Of a DNA stretch of 7,133 nucleotides, positions 1 through 6,469 are shown in pieces. Below the pieces are notes generated by a model, which worked only from the letters and a program-made list of their open reading frames with translations, was not told where the DNA came from and ran no database searches. Position numbers and translations under genes: made by a program. Numbering within the stretch: the stretch's first letter is position 1; each line of letters opens with the position of its first letter. The DNA is from an uncultured Peptococcaceae bacterium (GTDB lineage Bacteria; Bacillota; Dehalobacteriia; UBA4068): contig CAMZIS010000061.1 of assembly GCA_947307285.1 (NCBI GenBank), positions 1-7,133 on the forward strand, in the 5' to 3' direction.

Positions 1-1275
<1,275 letters not shown>

Positions 1276-1289
1276 TATCAGCGTTTCCC

Positions 1290-1304
1290 CGCGGTTTATC
1301 CGCG
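1290..1304 (+). other. Short GC hairpin after aspS, no T-tract
   Basis: CGCGG (1290-1294) pairs with CCGCG (1300-1304) around a five-base loop, 15 bases after the aspS stop. No run of T follows, so it is not a standard intrinsic terminator. It could stabilise the aspS 3' end or mean nothing. Read-through from aspS into the next two genes remains possible. Confidence 0.3.
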
Positions 1305-1354
1305 CGGACGTCGTTGCCAAGAAAGCTACGAGTCGTTACCTGTAAGCAAGTTAA

Positions 1355-1361
1355 AAGGAGG
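1355..1361 (+). promoter_or_regulatory. Ribosome binding site that selects the start at 1369
   Basis: AAGGAGG is a near-perfect Shine-Dalgarno. It ends one base before the ATG at 1363 but seven bases before the ATG at 1369. Only the second spacing suits initiation, so the protein should begin MHCNNCG rather than MTMHCNNCG. Confidence 0.8.
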
Positions 1362-1368
1362 TATGACT

Positions 1369-1884
1369 ATGCATTGCAACAACTGCGGACATGAGCTGCC
1401 CGACGGCGTGAGATTCTGCTCCAACTGCGGCGCGCCGGTGGCCTATCCGGAGCCCGACTATCCGGAACACGACTATCTGGAACACAACTACGAGGAACAG
1501 GGTCCGGCCCAGCCTTACGCGGAGCCGGAAGAACATATCGACCCCCGTCCGGAGACCCAGCAGCGTGCGGCAGGCGGACAGAACCAGCCCAGCGACACCA
1601 AAGCCATCGTGTCCCTGTGCTGCGGCGTGTTTGCCGCCATCTGCCTGTTCACCGGAGCCGGTTCCATCCTGGGACTCATCGCCGCCATCGTGGGCCTGGT
1701 CTTCGGCATCAAGGCCCGCAAGGAGAACCCCTCCACCATGGCCACGGTGGGCATCGTGCTGTGCGCGCTGAACATAGCTCTGTGCGCCCTGGTCTTCGTG
1801 GGCTGCCTGGCCTGCCTGGGCAGCGGCATCGCTGCCGGAGCCGGCGCGGAGATCCTGGAAGGCATCGAAAGCATCGCTCCCTGA
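1369..1884 (+). CDS. Zinc-ribbon membrane protein with DUF4190-like C-terminal region
   Basis: A 171-residue protein of unknown function. Residues 3-20 form a zinc ribbon with spacing C-x2-C-x10-C-x2-C (C3, C6, C17, C20), of the type found at the N-terminus of many Bacillota membrane proteins. Residues 26-45 are four degenerate Y-x-E-x-D/N pentapeptides, followed by a Pro/Glu/Gln-rich linker to about residue 76. Residues 79-114 and 124-150 are strongly hydrophobic, with Gly/Ala/Ile-rich segments split by the charged turn KARKEN, resembling DUF4190. The zinc ribbon would lie in the cytoplasm; no signal peptide is seen. The start is set by the Shine-Dalgarno at 1355-1361. The gene lies 93 bases after aspS and ends one base before the Lgt-like gene, so the two are very likely cotranscribed. 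The family is often annotated as DUF4190 domain or zinc-ribbon domain protein. A role in envelope processes is only an inference from the neighbour. Confidence 0.85.
   Translation: MHCNNCGHELPDGVRFCSNCGAPVAYPEPDYPEHDYLEHNYEEQGPAQPYAEPEEHIDPRPETQQRAAGGQNQPSDTKAIVSLCCGVFAAICLFTGAGSILGLIAAIVGLVFGIKARKENPSTMATVGIVLCALNIALCALVFVGCLACLGSGIAAGAGAEILEGIESIAP
1444..1503 (+). repeat. Degenerate 15-bp tandem repeat encoding Y-x-E-x-D/N pentapeptides
   Basis: Four consecutive 15-base units start at 1444, 1459, 1474 and 1489 and encode YPEPD, YPEHD, YLEHN and YEEQG. The first two DNA units differ only near the fourth codon, and later units diverge more. The repeat lies in frame inside the linker of the zinc-ribbon protein, so unit gain or loss would not shift the frame. 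Confidence 0.8.
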
Positions 1885-1885
1885 A

Positions 1886-2665
1886 GTGCATCCCTTTGTT
1901 GACATATTGGGTCTTACCATACCCACATACGGTCTGTGCTTAGTATGCGGCGCCCTGCTGGCCGGGCTCATTGCCCTGGCCCTGGGGCGCCGTTGCCATG
2001 CCAAAAACGAGGACGTGATCTTCTGCGGCATGTACGCCGCCATCGGCGCCCTGATCGGGGCCAAGGCCGGCTTTATCCTGGCTCATGCCGGCGAGATCAT
2101 CGCGGCGATGCGGCAAGGCGGCCTGCGGGAGCTGTTCGGTGCGTTCGTCAGCGGCGGCTTCCTTTCCTTCGGAGCCATGATCGGCGGCCTGACCGGCTTC
2201 CTGCTCTACTGCCGGGAATTCGGAGCGGACAGGGATAAACTGGCCTGCTGTCTCCTTCCTACCGCTCCCCTGCTGCTCGCCTGCTGCCGCATCGGTTGCT
2301 TCTGCGCTGGCTGCTGCTACGGCATCCCCTGGCAGGGTCCGCTGGCCGTGTTAAACACATGCTCCCCGGTGGGCGTGAACGGCGTGCCCCTCTTTCCGGT
2401 GCAGCTGCTGGCCGCCGCAGCCAGCCTGCTGCTGTTCGTCCTCATGCTGTGCCTCCCCTCCGGGCGTTATCCCGCGCCCTTCGGCCGCCTGCTGGGGGTC
2501 TTCCTCACCCTGTACGGCGCGGGCCGCTTCGGACTGGAATTCCTGCGGGGGGACCATCTGGACCGCATGTGGCTGGGCCTGACCTGGTCCCAGTGGTTCT
2601 GCCTGGCCGCATTCATCGCCGGCGTCCTGCTCTGGCGCCGTTTCAGGAAATTGCGTCCGGCCTGA
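1886..2665 (+). CDS. Lgt-family membrane protein (prolipoprotein diacylglyceryl transferase-like)
   Basis: A 259-residue polytopic membrane protein of the Lgt family, which moves diacylglycerol from phosphatidylglycerol to the lipobox Cys of prelipoproteins. Family landmarks are the N-terminal MHP, the TYGL segment (Y15, like E. coli Y26), the GG..IGG region at 90-101, RIGCFCAGCCYG at 135-146, FPVQL at 170-174 and GRFGLEFLRGD at 213-223 (R214 and E218 like E. coli R239 and E243). By eye alignment, E. coli H103, N146 and E151 are replaced by F96, C138 and C143, so it may be a paralogue or variant subfamily rather than the orthodox enzyme. It contains 16 cysteines. The GTG start lies one base after the previous stop with no good Shine-Dalgarno at normal spacing, so translation is probably coupled. 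Family membership is sure; the exact activity is not, so no symbol is given. Confidence 0.82.
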   Translation: MHPFVDILGLTIPTYGLCLVCGALLAGLIALALGRRCHAKNEDVIFCGMYAAIGALIGAKAGFILAHAGEIIAAMRQGGLRELFGAFVSGGFLSFGAMIGGLTGFLLYCREFGADRDKLACCLLPTAPLLLACCRIGCFCAGCCYGIPWQGPLAVLNTCSPVGVNGVPLFPVQLLAAAASLLLFVLMLCLPSGRYPAPFGRLLGVFLTLYGAGRFGLEFLRGDHLDRMWLGLTWSQWFCLAAFIAGVLLWRRFRKLRPA

Positions 2666-2690
2666 ATCCTGACAATATTTTCCGCTAAAA

Positions 2691-2722
2691 AGAAAAGCCT
2701 CCGTGTTGTTAAAGCGGAGGCT
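2691..2722 (-). terminator. Leftward intrinsic terminator upstream of the 6S RNA gene
   Basis: AGCCTCCG (2696-2703) and CGGAGGCT (2715-2722) form a perfect 8-bp stem with an 11-base loop. On the minus strand the stem is followed directly by TTTCTTTTT, a good U-tract; on the plus strand no T-run follows. It therefore faces leftward and would stop minus-strand read-through past murB before it enters the Lgt-like gene. For the rightward Lgt-like mRNA it could only act as a 3' stabilising hairpin. Confidence 0.65.
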
Positions 2723-2734
2723 CGGTGATATAAT
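2706..2734 (+). promoter_or_regulatory. Promoter of the 6S RNA gene
   Basis: The -35 box TTGTTA (2706-2711) and a perfect -10 box TATAAT (2729-2734) are separated by exactly 17 bases. Counting seven bases on puts the start at A2741, immediately before the terminal stem of the RNA, which supports both calls. The -35 lies inside the loop of the hairpin at 2696-2722. Confidence 0.8.
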
Positions 2735-2740
2735 AAAAGT

Positions 2741-2910
2741 ACCCCGGAACGTGTCTGGTCGTTTGTTTTGACCGAACACCTTTACAATGGGATCCCGCGC
2801 TCCGCTTATGGCCGTCATGCCTCGCAAGGTCAGTGGACTTCGAAAGTAAGCGGGAGGGAACCCACCTGCATTGCGCAGGTTTCAAAACCGCGGCCCATGT
2901 CCGGGGCTGG
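2741..2910 (+). ncRNA. ssrS: 6S RNA (RNA polymerase-binding regulatory RNA)
   Basis: 6S RNA binds housekeeping sigma-factor RNA polymerase by mimicking an open promoter and damps transcription, mostly in stationary phase. The sequence folds into the expected long rod. The terminal stem pairs CCCCGGA (2742-2748) with TCCGGGG (2900-2906), continues CGTG/CATG, then GGTCG (2757-2761) with CGGCC (2891-2895). A distal stem pairs CTC-CGCTTA (2800-2808) with TAAGCG-G-GAG (2847-2856). The large opening between them is the candidate promoter-mimic bubble. On its 3' side is a small hairpin ACCTGC/GCAGGT (2864-2869/2875-2880), as seen in many 6S RNAs. A promoter sits just upstream and a terminator just downstream. 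B. subtilis bsrA also lies downstream of aspS; here two protein genes intervene. The mature 3' end is a guess; the primary transcript probably reaches about 2947. No other known RNA class fits as well. Confidence 0.82.
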
Positions 2911-2918
2911 AAAAAATG

Positions 2919-2947
2919 AACCTTCCTCGCCAGAGGAAGGTTTTTTT
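2919..2947 (+). terminator. Intrinsic terminator of 6S RNA, probably bidirectional with murB
   Basis: CCTTCCTC (2921-2928) pairs with GAGGAAGG (2933-2940) around the tetraloop GCCA, extended by AA/TT, and is followed by seven T (2941-2947). This is a strong rightward terminator. On the minus strand the same stem is followed by CATTTTTT, so it could also end the murG-murC-murB transcript 20 bases past the murB stop. Confidence 0.9.
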
Positions 2948-2966
2948 ATTCTCGCCGATGCTTATC

Positions 2967-3881
2967 TTAAATGAATTCGCCGATAAAGCGCACTTCCGGC
3001 GTGAGCTCTATCTGCTCCAGCTCCATGACTTTTTCCTGGGTCCACTCTATCAGGCGGCGGGCGTCGTCCGCGGAGCCGTCCCAGCGGTTGACCAGGAAAT
3101 TGCCGTGCTTTTCCGAGATCTGCAGGCCGCCGATGCGATGGCCCCGCAGGTCGTTGCGTTCGATGATCCAGCCGGCGTGGTCCCCCTCCGGATTTTTGAA
3201 GGTGGAGCCGCAGGAGGGGTATTCCAGAGGCTGGGCCGTCTCCCTGCGGTGCTGGAAATCGGCCATTTTGGCCAGTATCTCCTCTTTGTCGCCGGGGACC
3301 AGCTTCAGACAGACGGAGGTGATGACAGCGTCCAGATCAAACAGGCTGCTGTTGCGGTAAGCGAAATCGATCCGCTCCCGGGGCAGCTCCAGCAGTTCTC
3401 CGTCATAGGACAGAGCCTTGACCGAGGTGACGCAGGTGCTGAGGTTGCCGCCGTAAGCGCCGCAGTTCATGCGGATGCCCCCGCCTACGCTGCCGGGGAT
3501 GCCGTGGACGTATTCCAGGCCGGCCAGGCCGCGGCTGGCGGCTGCTTCGGCCAGATCTCGCAGGAGCAGACCGGCGAAGGCCTCCACCCGGTCGTCCTGC
3601 CAGACCATGCGGGAAAAATCCCGCCCCAGCCGGATGACCACGCCGCGCACGCCCTTATCGCCGACGAGCAGGTTGGAGCCGTTGCCCATGACCAGCCAGG
3701 GCAGCTCCAGCCGGCGGCACAGGGAAAGGACCTGTCCCAGCTCGGTCTCGTCCGCCGGAGTGACCAGCCAGTCCGCGGGGCCGCCGATCTTCCAGGTGGT
3801 GTAGGGCTTGAGCGGTTCGTCGGTCAGGACCCTGGCCTGGACCAGTTTTTGCAGTTCGTCGCTGATTTGGCTGCGGTTCAA
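2967..3881 (-). CDS. murB: UDP-N-acetylenolpyruvoylglucosamine reductase
   Basis: FAD enzyme that reduces UDP-GlcNAc-enolpyruvate to UDP-MurNAc with NADPH, the second committed step of cytoplasmic peptidoglycan precursor synthesis. From the TTG at 3881 it has 304 residues, the size of type II (Gram-positive type) MurB. Seen: TTWKIGGPADWL (28-39), the FAD-binding GNGSNLLVGDKGVRG (66-80), GIPGSVGGGIRMNCGAYG (127-144), YRNSS (175-179), PSCGSTFKNPEG (222-233) with S226 as the likely proton-donor serine, RIGGLQISEKHGNF (249-262) and PEVRFIG (295-301) with the C-terminal active-site Glu (E296). An ATG at 3902 would lengthen the protein by seven residues but has no Shine-Dalgarno; the TTG has AAGGAG eight bases upstream and overlaps the murC stop as TTGA. 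It is the last gene of the cluster and converges on the 6S RNA gene. Confidence 0.96.
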   Translation of the reverse strand: MNRSQISDELQKLVQARVLTDEPLKPYTTWKIGGPADWLVTPADETELGQVLSLCRRLELPWLVMGNGSNLLVGDKGVRGVVIRLGRDFSRMVWQDDRVEAFAGLLLRDLAEAAASRGLAGLEYVHGIPGSVGGGIRMNCGAYGGNLSTCVTSVKALSYDGELLELPRERIDFAYRNSSLFDLDAVITSVCLKLVPGDKEEILAKMADFQHRRETAQPLEYPSCGSTFKNPEGDHAGWIIERNDLRGHRIGGLQISEKHGNFLVNRWDGSADDARRLIEWTQEKVMELEQIELTPEVRFIGEFI

Positions 3882-5266
3882 AAGGCGTTCTCCTTTTTCC
3901 ATTCGGTGAATCGTTCGCTCAGCCGGCGCACGTTGCCCGCGCCCATGATGAGCAGCATATCTTCGTCATGCACCTCGCGCTTCAGTATCTCCAGGGCCTC
4001 GTCGATGGAGGATGCGTACAGGGGCTCCATGCCCTGACGCTGCATGGCCTCTTCGATGAGGTGGGCGCTCACGCCGGGGATGGGCTTTTCAAAGGCGGGA
4101 TAGAGCTCCACCAGCATCACCCGGCCGCCGTCGGCGAGAGATTTGGCAAAGTCCTCGTACATGGCCTGGGTACGGCTGTAACGGTGGGGCTGGAACACGG
4201 TGAACATCTTCTTCCCGCCCTGGGCCCGGGCCGAGGCGATGGTGGTGCGGATCTCGGTGGGATGATGGGCGTAATCGTCGACCACGGTCAGAGCGCCGAA
4301 ATGGCCCATGATCTCGAAACGCCGTCCCGTGCCGGTGAAGTCCTTGAGGCCCCGGGCGCACTGGAAGAAATCCAGGCCCAGCTCACGGCCGACGGCGATG
4401 GCGGCCAGGGCGTTGGACACGTTGTGGGCGCCGCCTACCTGCAGCTGCAGCCGGCCCAGAAGCGGGCCCTTATAGAACACGTCGGCGATGACTCCGCCGC
4501 CGTAATTGGACGGGATGTGGGTGATGTTCTTTACGGTGTAGTCAGCGCCTTCGCCGGCCAGCGTATAGCTGATGAAACGGCCGGGCAGCCGCTGCGCCAT
4601 TTCCCGGCACACCGGGCAGTCGTTGCAGACGACGGAAAAGCCGTCTTGCGGTATCTGGCGGAAATACTGCTCGAAGGCGTCTTTTATCTTATCGAAATTG
4701 CCGTAATGGTCCAGATGATCCGGTTCGATATTGGTGACTACGGCGATCTGGGGGTGCAGCAGCAGGAAGGTGCCGTCGCTCTCGTCAGCCTCCGCCACCA
4801 GATCGGGGCCGTCGCCGGCCCGGGCGTTGGAGCCGCCGATGGCGGGCAGCATGCCGCCGATGACCACGGTGGGGTCGCAGCCGCAGCGTTCCAGCATGGT
4901 GGCGATCATAGCCGAGGTGGTGGTCTTGCCGTGGGCGCCGGCCACGCCGATGCCGCGGCGGGTGGACATCAGATAAGCCAGCATCTCCGCCCGGCGGTAG
5001 ATCTTCAGTCCCCGGCGGCGGGCTTCCACCATCTCTTCGTTGTCCTCCTTGACGGCGGAGGAATAGACCACGGCTTCACAGTCCGCGGGGATGTTCTCCG
5101 GACTGTGGCCGAAATTGACCACCGCGCCGGCGGCGATGAGCTCGTCGATGAGGCGGCAGGGCACCACGTCGGAGCCGCTGACAGAAAAGCCCTGGTGCAG
5201 CATGATCTTGGCGATGGCGCTCATGCCGATGCCGCCAATGCCGATAAAGTGTAGTTTGGATTCCAT
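3878..5266 (-). CDS. murC: UDP-N-acetylmuramate--L-alanine ligase
   Basis: ATP-dependent Mur ligase that adds L-Ala to UDP-MurNAc, the first residue of the peptidoglycan stem peptide, in the cytoplasm. It has 462 residues, normal for the family. Domain order is visible: N-terminal UDP-substrate domain with GIGGIGMS (9-16); central ATPase domain with P-loop GVAGAHGKTTTSAM (107-120), AEADESDGTF (158-167) and NIEPDHLDHYG (179-189), whose Glu and His residues serve metal and phosphate binding in Mur ligases; then HNVSNALAA (281-289), GTGRRFE (312-318), and a C-terminal domain with DDYAHHPTEI (330-339) and FQPHRYSRT (358-366). The ATG at 5266 has AGGAA nine bases upstream and lies 21 bases after the murG stop. 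It overlaps murB by a TTGA. MurC uses the product of MurB, so coupled translation of the two makes sense. Confidence 0.98.
   Translation of the reverse strand: MESKLHFIGIGGIGMSAIAKIMLHQGFSVSGSDVVPCRLIDELIAAGAVVNFGHSPENIPADCEAVVYSSAVKEDNEEMVEARRRGLKIYRRAEMLAYLMSTRRGIGVAGAHGKTTTSAMIATMLERCGCDPTVVIGGMLPAIGGSNARAGDGPDLVAEADESDGTFLLLHPQIAVVTNIEPDHLDHYGNFDKIKDAFEQYFRQIPQDGFSVVCNDCPVCREMAQRLPGRFISYTLAGEGADYTVKNITHIPSNYGGGVIADVFYKGPLLGRLQLQVGGAHNVSNALAAIAVGRELGLDFFQCARGLKDFTGTGRRFEIMGHFGALTVVDDYAHHPTEIRTTIASARAQGGKKMFTVFQPHRYSRTQAMYEDFAKSLADGGRVMLVELYPAFEKPIPGVSAHLIEEAMQRQGMEPLYASSIDEALEILKREVHDEDMLLIMGAGNVRRLSERFTEWKKENAF
3890..3895 (-). promoter_or_regulatory. Ribosome binding site that selects the murB TTG start
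   Basis: AAGGAG on the minus strand lies inside the last codons of murC, with eight bases between it and the TTG at 3881-3879. It lies downstream of the in-frame ATG at 3902, so it cannot serve that codon. The murC stop TGA (3880-3878) overlaps the TTG by two bases, the usual layout for translational coupling. Confidence 0.75.
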
Positions 5267-5287
5267 AACGCTGAGTTCCTTGTAAAG

Positions 5288-6373
5288 TTATATGAGGCCG
5301 TAGGCCACGGCAGCGATATCCCGCGCCGCGTCGTAACGGGCCATGGCTTTCGCGCTTTCGCCCATAGCCTGCAGCCGCTCCGGATCGTTGAGCAGTTCCA
5401 GGACGGTGCGGGTGAGGACGTCGCCGTTCAAAGCGTCGTCTTCGATGACCACGGAGGCGCCGCCCTCGGCCATGGCCCGGGCGTTGAAGCGCTGGTAGTC
5501 GTTGGCCGCGTAGGGATAGGGTATGAGCACCGTAGGCAGGCCCAGGCACAGGGTCTCCGCGGAAAAGGAAGCGCCGGCCCGGCCCACGGCCAGATCGGCC
5601 AGAGCCAGGGCGTGCTGCATCTCGTCCAGATAAGGCAGGAGTATCAGCCGCGGATGCTGCGGCGCTGCGGCTTTCATCTCATGGTAGTTCTTGCGGCCGC
5701 ACAGGTGGATGACACGGACGCCGGCTGCGAGCAAGGCCGGATAGGCCTCCGCCGCCGCCCGGTTCAGGCTGGCCGCGCCCAGGGAGCCGCCGGTGATCAG
5801 CAGGGTGGGTGTCCCCTGCTCGTCCGGGCTGATCTCAAAGTACTCCCAGGCCGCTTCCCGATCCGCCTCCAGCACCTGCCTGCGCACGGGCAGGCCCGTT
5901 TCATGCAGCCGGTCCGCATGGGGGAAATAGGGCGCCGCCGCGGCAAAGGTCAGGCACACGGCCTGGGCTTTGCGGGAGAGACGGCGGTTGGCCAGGCCGG
6001 GATAGGCGTTTTGTTCGTGGAGCACCGTAGGTATGCCCAGCCCCTGGGCCGCCTTGATCACCGGCGCTTCGGCGTAGCCGCCGGTGCCGATGACGATCTC
6101 GGGGCCGTATTCGCTGATGATGCGGCGGGCCTGTCTTGACCCGCGGTAATTGCGGAGGAGGTCCGCGATGAGACGGGGCGAACGCTTGTGCAGGCCGCAG
6201 CATTCCACGCCGCGGAAAGCAAACCCGGCGTCAGCGGCCAGCTTCTGCTCGGTGGAATCTCCGGCCCCCATATACAGCACCCGCGCTCCGTCGGCGCGCA
6301 GTTGTTCGGCAATGGCCAGCGCCGGGTAGATATGACCGCCGGTGCCGCCGCCGCAGACAATGGCTTTCAGCAA
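5288..6373 (-). CDS. murG: UDP-GlcNAc:lipid I N-acetylglucosaminyltransferase
   Basis: GT-B fold peripheral membrane glycosyltransferase that adds GlcNAc from UDP-GlcNAc to lipid I, giving lipid II on the cytoplasmic face. It has 361 residues, typical. Seen: N-terminal Gly-rich loop GGGTGGHIYPALA (8-20), GTGGYAEAPV (96-105), HEQNAYPG (119-126), TGLPVRR (159-165; usually TGNPVR), GGSLGA (195-200), the UDP-GlcNAc region GRAGASFSAET (264-274; usually SRAGA, with E273 as the likely uracil/ribose-contact Glu) and PYPYAANDYQRFNA (285-298; the usual His before Gln is Tyr here). The start is TTG, supported by AGGAG seven bases upstream (6385-6381); no ATG competes near it. It is followed 21 bases later by murC and preceded by its own promoter. 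Confidence 0.97.
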   Translation of the reverse strand: MLKAIVCGGGTGGHIYPALAIAEQLRADGARVLYMGAGDSTEQKLAADAGFAFRGVECCGLHKRSPRLIADLLRNYRGSRQARRIISEYGPEIVIGTGGYAEAPVIKAAQGLGIPTVLHEQNAYPGLANRRLSRKAQAVCLTFAAAAPYFPHADRLHETGLPVRRQVLEADREAAWEYFEISPDEQGTPTLLITGGSLGAASLNRAAAEAYPALLAAGVRVIHLCGRKNYHEMKAAAPQHPRLILLPYLDEMQHALALADLAVGRAGASFSAETLCLGLPTVLIPYPYAANDYQRFNARAMAEGGASVVIEDDALNGDVLTRTVLELLNDPERLQAMGESAKAMARYDAARDIAAVAYGLI

Positions 6374-6380
6374 TGTTTTG

Positions 6381-6385
6381 CTCCT
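6381..6385 (-). promoter_or_regulatory. Ribosome binding site that supports the murG TTG start
   Basis: AGGAG on the minus strand is seven bases upstream of the TTG at 6373-6371. The family's N-terminus (a short lead before the GGGTGG loop) fits this start exactly. Confidence 0.75.
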
Positions 6386-6402
6386 GTGAACACACCTACA
6401 AT

Positions 6403-6430
6403 ATTATACACGAATCGACAGGATAATCAA
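6403..6430 (-). promoter_or_regulatory. Promoter for murG-murC-murB
   Basis: On the minus strand, TTGATT (6430-6425) and a perfect TATAAT (6408-6403) are separated by 16 bases. The predicted start is near 6396, giving a 5' leader of about 23 bases with the Shine-Dalgarno inside it. The -35 begins at the foot of the hairpin that follows ftsW. This would let the three precursor genes be transcribed apart from ftsW and whatever precedes it. Confidence 0.65.
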
Positions 6431-6452
6431 GGGCTGCCGCAGGGACAGCCCT
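6430..6452 (-). terminator. Hairpin after ftsW, weak or partial terminator
   Basis: AGGGCTG and CAGCCCT form a 7-bp stem with a nine-base loop, 17 bases past the ftsW stop. On the minus strand the stem is followed by TGATTATCC, which is not a convincing U-tract. It may only attenuate read-through from ftsW into murG, or act as an mRNA end stabiliser. Its edge overlaps the -35 of the murG promoter. Confidence 0.4.
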
Positions 6453-6469
6453 AATGAAATATAAGCTAT

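Noticed and set aside
1314..1346. Possible promoter before the zinc-ribbon gene (TTGCCA at 1314)
   Set aside because: The -35-like hexamer is good, but the 17-base position holds TACCTG, and TGTAAG is 21 bases away. No acceptable -10 box, so not listed as a feature.
1363..1365. Upstream ATG as start of the zinc-ribbon gene
   Set aside because: Only one base separates it from the AAGGAGG, too close for initiation; the ATG at 1369 has a seven-base spacing.
1351..2064. Minus-strand open frame (237 codons) opposite the zinc-ribbon and Lgt-like genes
   Set aside because: Low-complexity Ala/Gly/His/Asp composition opposite two supported genes; no leftward promoter or ribosome binding site.
2768..2974. 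Small plus-strand open frame (68 codons) within the 6S region
   Set aside because: It begins inside the structured RNA and its second half passes through the terminator. The RNA structure explains the segment better.
2871..4037. Plus-strand open frame (388 codons) opposite murB, running through the 6S 3' end
   Set aside because: It starts inside the 6S hairpin, crosses the intrinsic terminator and lies opposite a clear murB. No ribosome binding site or protein family is apparent.
3968..5254. Long plus-strand open frame (428 codons) opposite murC
   Set aside because: Composition is Gly/Ala/His/Val/Asp-rich with no recognisable domain. It is the complement of a GC-rich, strongly supported murC frame, where stop codons are rare by base composition.
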